DNA from: an uncultured Caryophanales bacterium
Lineage (GTDB): Bacteria > Bacillota_I > Bacilli_A > Acholeplasmatales > Anaeroplasmataceae
Length of the DNA stretch: 7,383 nucleotides
Direction of reading: 5' to 3'
Assembly: GCA_946626535.1 (NCBI GenBank)
Contig: CAMOUK010000049.1
Location: forward strand, 1-7,383
Position 1 is the stretch's first letter; each line of letters starts with the position of its first letter. The position numbers were made by a program, and so were the translations under genes. Below, piece by piece: positions 4,856 to 7,383 of the stretch. Below the pieces are notes generated by a model. The model was given only the letters and a program-made list of their open reading frames with translations. It made no database searches and was not told where the DNA came from.

Positions 4856-7326
4856 TGAAGAAGGAAAGATTTAATGTAGAGGGTATGACATGTGCTGCAT
4901 GCCAGGCACATGTTGAAAAGACCACAAAAAATGTAAGTGGCGTAAAATCAGTTTCTGTTAATCTTTTAAAAAACAACATGGATGTCGAATATGATGAGAA
5001 TGTTTGTTCTTTAAATGATATTAACAGTGAGCTTCAAAAACAAGGATATAGAGCCTTTAGTGGTGAAAAAAAGGAAGTTAAAATTAAGGAAAAAGATAAT
5101 AGTTTAAAAGAATTAATAATATCAATTGTTATATTACTTATCTTAATGTATGTATCTATGGGAAATATGATGTGGGGTTTTCCACTTCCTGATTTTATAG
5201 ATATGCATCATAATAAGATGGGTTTTGCCTTAATTCAGTTTATTTTAGTTTTACCAATTATTTATATCTATAGAAGATATTTTATCAGTGGATTTAAAAA
5301 GCTGATACATAAAAGTCCCAATATGGATACTTTAATTTCTATTGGATCTTTAGCATCCCTAATCTATGGAATAATATCATTATTTATTATTTCTTATGGA
5401 TATTATTTAGGAAATGATTATGGTAATCATCTAATAGAAGAATACCATATGAATCTATATTTTGAATCTGCAGGTATGATACTTGTACTTGTATCTGTTG
5501 GTAAATATTTAGAGGGCTTATCAAAGAAAAAGACAACAAAGGCTATAGAGGAGCTTATGGATTTGGCTCCTAAAAAGGCTAAGGTTTTAATTGATGGCAA
5601 GGAAGAAGAAATAGCGATAGAATCAGTAAAAATTGATGATATCTTAGTTATAAGAAGAGGGGAACAAGTACCTGTTGATGGAGTAGTTGTTGAAGGTAAT
5701 TGTTCAATAAATGAGGCTAATATTACAGGTGAGGCAATTCCAAAATATAAAAATATAGGTGATTTTTGTTATTCATCTACAATTGTTGAATCAGGCTTTA
5801 TTAAATTAAAGGCTACTAAGGTTGGGGAAGATAGCTCAATTAATACAATTATAAAGCTTGTTGATGAGGCATCTAACTCAAAGGCTCCAATATCAAAACT
5901 TGCTGATAAGATAAGTGCGATATTTGTTCCTTTAATTATGATTATTTCTTTATTAACATTTATAACAAATATTATCGTAGCAACTAACTTAGGTTATGAT
6001 AATTCGTTTGAGCTAGCACTTAATTTTGCAATAACTGTAATAGTTATAGCTTGTCCTTGTGCCTTAGGTCTAGCAACACCTGTTGCGGTAATGGTTGGAA
6101 CTGGTAAGGGAGCTTCTAATGGACTTTTAATTAGAAATGCTGAAATATTAGAAAATACTTCAAAATTAAAAACTATCGTTTTTGACAAGACTGGAACTAT
6201 AACATTAGGTAAGCCTATCGTTACAGATTATATTAAATTAAAGGATGTAGATTTTGCTGATATTTTATATTCAATAGAGGCTAAATCATCTCATCCTTTA
6301 GCTAAATCAATAATAAATTATTTAAATAAAGAAAATAGCTTAGATATTGGTGATGTAAGTGTTATTGAGGGTGAAGGCTTAGAGGCTAAATATAATAATA
6401 AATTATATTATGTTGGAAATTATAAGGGCGTTATTAAAAAAGGTCTAGATAATAAAGAAATTAAAGAAAAAATAGACAATTTATCAGCTGATGGTAAGAC
6501 GGTAATCTTAGTTTTAGAGGATAATGATATATTAGGTATTGTTGCCTTAAAGGATGTTGTAAAGCCTAATTCTAAAAAGGCCATAGAAGAATTAAATAAA
6601 TTAAAAATAAAAACTATTATGCTTACAGGCGATAATAGATTGGTAGCTGAAAGTATCGCAAAGGAAGTTGGAATAGATGAGGTTATAGCTGATGTACTTC
6701 CAGTCGATAAGGGTAATGCTATTAAAGAATTAAAGAAAAATAATGAATTTGTTGGCTTTGTAGGTGATGGTGTAAATGATGCCATTGCGCTTGCTAATTC
6801 AGATATTGCAATATCATTAGGTAATGCATCTGATATTGCAATTAATACGGCAGATGTTGTACTTTTACATGATGATCTACTTGATATACCTAATGTAATA
6901 AAGTTATCAAAGAAGACGCTAAATACAATTAAATTAGGATTATTCTGGGCATTCTTTTATAATTTTATATGTGTCATTATAGCTACAGGCTTTATGTATT
7001 ATATTAACGGCTTTAAGATGGTTCCAATGTATGGAGCAATAGCTATGTCAATTTCATCAGTGTGCGTTGTATTAAATGCTTTAACTATTAATTTCTTTAA
7101 AAATAATAAGGTTAAAGAAGATAATTTAATCACATTAAAAGTTAAAGGTATGATGTGCGATAAATGTATTAAGCATGTAGAAGATGCATGTATGACAGAT
7201 GAAAATGTTATATATGCGAAGGCTTCATTAAAGAATAAAAATGTAGTAATTAAATATCAAAATGAAATTAATTTAGAAAAAATAATAAATAAAATAACAG
7301 AAGAAGGATATAAAGTAAGGAGATAA
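4855..7326 (+). CDS. copA: Copper-exporting P1B-type ATPase CopA with HMA domains at both ends
   Basis: This is a Cu(I)-exporting membrane ATPase of 823 residues. Domains in order: N-terminal HMA (about 4-67) with GMTCAAC (Cys13, Cys16); first helix from about 87; an external Met/His-rich loop (102-122); further helices to about 220; actuator domain with TGEA (291-294); helix 6 with the transport motif CPC (400-402); phosphorylation site DKTGT (Asp444); the P1B signature His-Pro (480-481); GDGVND (637-642); and final helices with Tyr702-Asn703 and MSISS (731-735). A C-terminal HMA (about 760-823) has GMMCDKC (Cys768, Cys771). CPC with YN and MxxSS is the Cu(I) (P1B-1) set. The actuator loop reads TGEA, not the usual TGES, but keeps catalytic Glu293. 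SD AAGAGG (4841-4846) lies 8 bases before the ATG, which overlaps the csoR stop. Its last two Arg codons form the SD of the next gene. It is under CsoR control. Similar double-HMA enzymes occur in Firmicutes. Confidence 0.96.
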   Translation: MKKERFNVEGMTCAACQAHVEKTTKNVSGVKSVSVNLLKNNMDVEYDENVCSLNDINSELQKQGYRAFSGEKKEVKIKEKDNSLKELIISIVILLILMYVSMGNMMWGFPLPDFIDMHHNKMGFALIQFILVLPIIYIYRRYFISGFKKLIHKSPNMDTLISIGSLASLIYGIISLFIISYGYYLGNDYGNHLIEEYHMNLYFESAGMILVLVSVGKYLEGLSKKKTTKAIEELMDLAPKKAKVLIDGKEEEIAIESVKIDDILVIRRGEQVPVDGVVVEGNCSINEANITGEAIPKYKNIGDFCYSSTIVESGFIKLKATKVGEDSSINTIIKLVDEASNSKAPISKLADKISAIFVPLIMIISLLTFITNIIVATNLGYDNSFELALNFAITVIVIACPCALGLATPVAVMVGTGKGASNGLLIRNAEILENTSKLKTIVFDKTGTITLGKPIVTDYIKLKDVDFADILYSIEAKSSHPLAKSIINYLNKENSLDIGDVSVIEGEGLEAKYNNKLYYVGNYKGVIKKGLDNKEIKEKIDNLSADGKTVILVLEDNDILGIVALKDVVKPNSKKAIEELNKLKIKTIMLTGDNRLVAESIAKEVGIDEVIADVLPVDKGNAIKELKKNNEFVGFVGDGVNDAIALANSDIAISLGNASDIAINTADVVLLHDDLLDIPNVIKLSKKTLNTIKLGLFWAFFYNFICVIIATGFMYYINGFKMVPMYGAIAMSISSVCVVLNALTINFFKNNKVKEDNLITLKVKGMMCDKCIKHVEDACMTDENVIYAKASLKNKNVVIKYQNEINLEKIINKITEEGYKVRR
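7316..7323 (+). promoter_or_regulatory. Ribosome binding site of the copZ-like gene, inside copA
   Basis: TAAGGAGA is a near-consensus SD formed by the final Val-Arg-Arg codons of copA (GTA AGG AGA). It lies 7 bases before ATG 7331, the strongest SD in this operon, consistent with high chaperone synthesis. Confidence 0.8.
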
Positions 7327-7330
7327 GAAA

Positions 7331-7383
7331 ATGAAATTTGTTATTAATGTTGAAGGTATGGGCTGTCCTAAATGTGAAAAGAA
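7331..7383 (+). CDS. copZ: CopZ-like copper chaperone (HMA domain), cut by the window end
   Basis: Only the first 17 codons are present. They read MKFVINVEGMGCPKCEK, the first beta strand and metal loop of an HMA domain with the CxxC pair Cys12 and Cys15. This beginning fits a small cytosolic Cu(I) chaperone that passes copper to the HMA domains or transport site of CopA. The start lies 4 bases after the copA stop, behind a near-consensus SD, so it is the third gene of the copper operon. The window cannot show whether the protein is a stand-alone chaperone of about 70 residues or the front of something longer. GMGCPKC differs from the more common GMxCxxC only by a Gly before the first Cys. 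Confidence 0.8.
   Translation, partial: MKFVINVEGMGCPKCEK

Noticed and set aside
5994..6188. Minus-strand open frame inside copA
   Set aside because: It is antisense to the highly conserved CPC and phosphorylation-site region, with no SD or promoter and low-complexity residues.
6420..6785. Minus-strand open frame of 121 codons inside copA
   Set aside because: It is antisense to the nucleotide-binding and GDGVND region, Ser/Phe/Leu-rich as expected of a reverse-strand shadow, and has no upstream signals.
1..7383. TGA read as Trp (mycoplasma code)
   Set aside because: Full-length conserved proteins are recovered with the standard code, and the Trp codons I checked are TGG.
1..7383. Mobile element, CRISPR array, phage or defence system
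   Set aside because: I found no transposase, integrase, terminal repeats, direct-repeat arrays or shift in base composition; neighbouring genes look like ordinary chromosomal operons.

Overview
The window is AT-rich, tightly packed bacterial DNA. TGG is the only Trp codon visible, and stops are TAA or TAG. Shine-Dalgarno sites are purine-rich and intergenic gaps are a few bases. The protein set (FprA-type flavodiiron protein, Firmicutes-type CsoR-CopA, YgjV-like membrane protein, cytoplasmic GDSL hydrolase) points to an anaerobic, low-GC Firmicutes/Bacilli-type bacterium, perhaps a gut Erysipelotrichia or RF39-like lineage. The taxon is inference. I see no mobile element, CRISPR array, tRNA or rRNA, and no gene-free stretch over 70 bases.

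Layout. (1) 23-1334, plus strand: a rhamnogalacturonan-acetylesterase-like SGNH hydrolase followed 4 bp later by a YgjV-family membrane protein. (2) 1318-1773, minus strand: a small HD-domain phosphohydrolase-like protein, convergent with and overlapping the end of the YgjV gene. The overlap is a perfect palindrome that carries both stop codons and looks like a bidirectional terminator. (3) 1778-1814: a 12-bp inverted repeat holding two back-to-back extended -10 promoters. One drives the HD gene, apparently as a leaderless message, and one drives the next operon. (4) 1837-4484, plus strand: flavodiiron protein, alpha/beta hydrolase and four-helix membrane protein, closed by a UUCG-tetraloop terminator. 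(5) 4514 to the right edge: a copper-resistance operon. It has a good sigma-A promoter with a CsoR-type operator between -35 and -10, then csoR, copA, and the first 53 bases of a copZ-like chaperone cut by the window end.

How the genes work together. The copper operon is a self-contained circuit. CsoR should repress the promoter until Cu(I) binds; CopA then exports Cu(I), with metal delivered through its own two HMA domains and the separate chaperone. The flavodiiron protein most likely scavenges O2 (or NO) in an anaerobe. Why it is co-transcribed with an esterase and an unknown membrane protein is not clear from sequence. The families are mostly known. The most unusual material is at the regulatory and architectural level: the palindrome shared by two stop codons, the symmetric divergent promoter, and very short or absent leaders.
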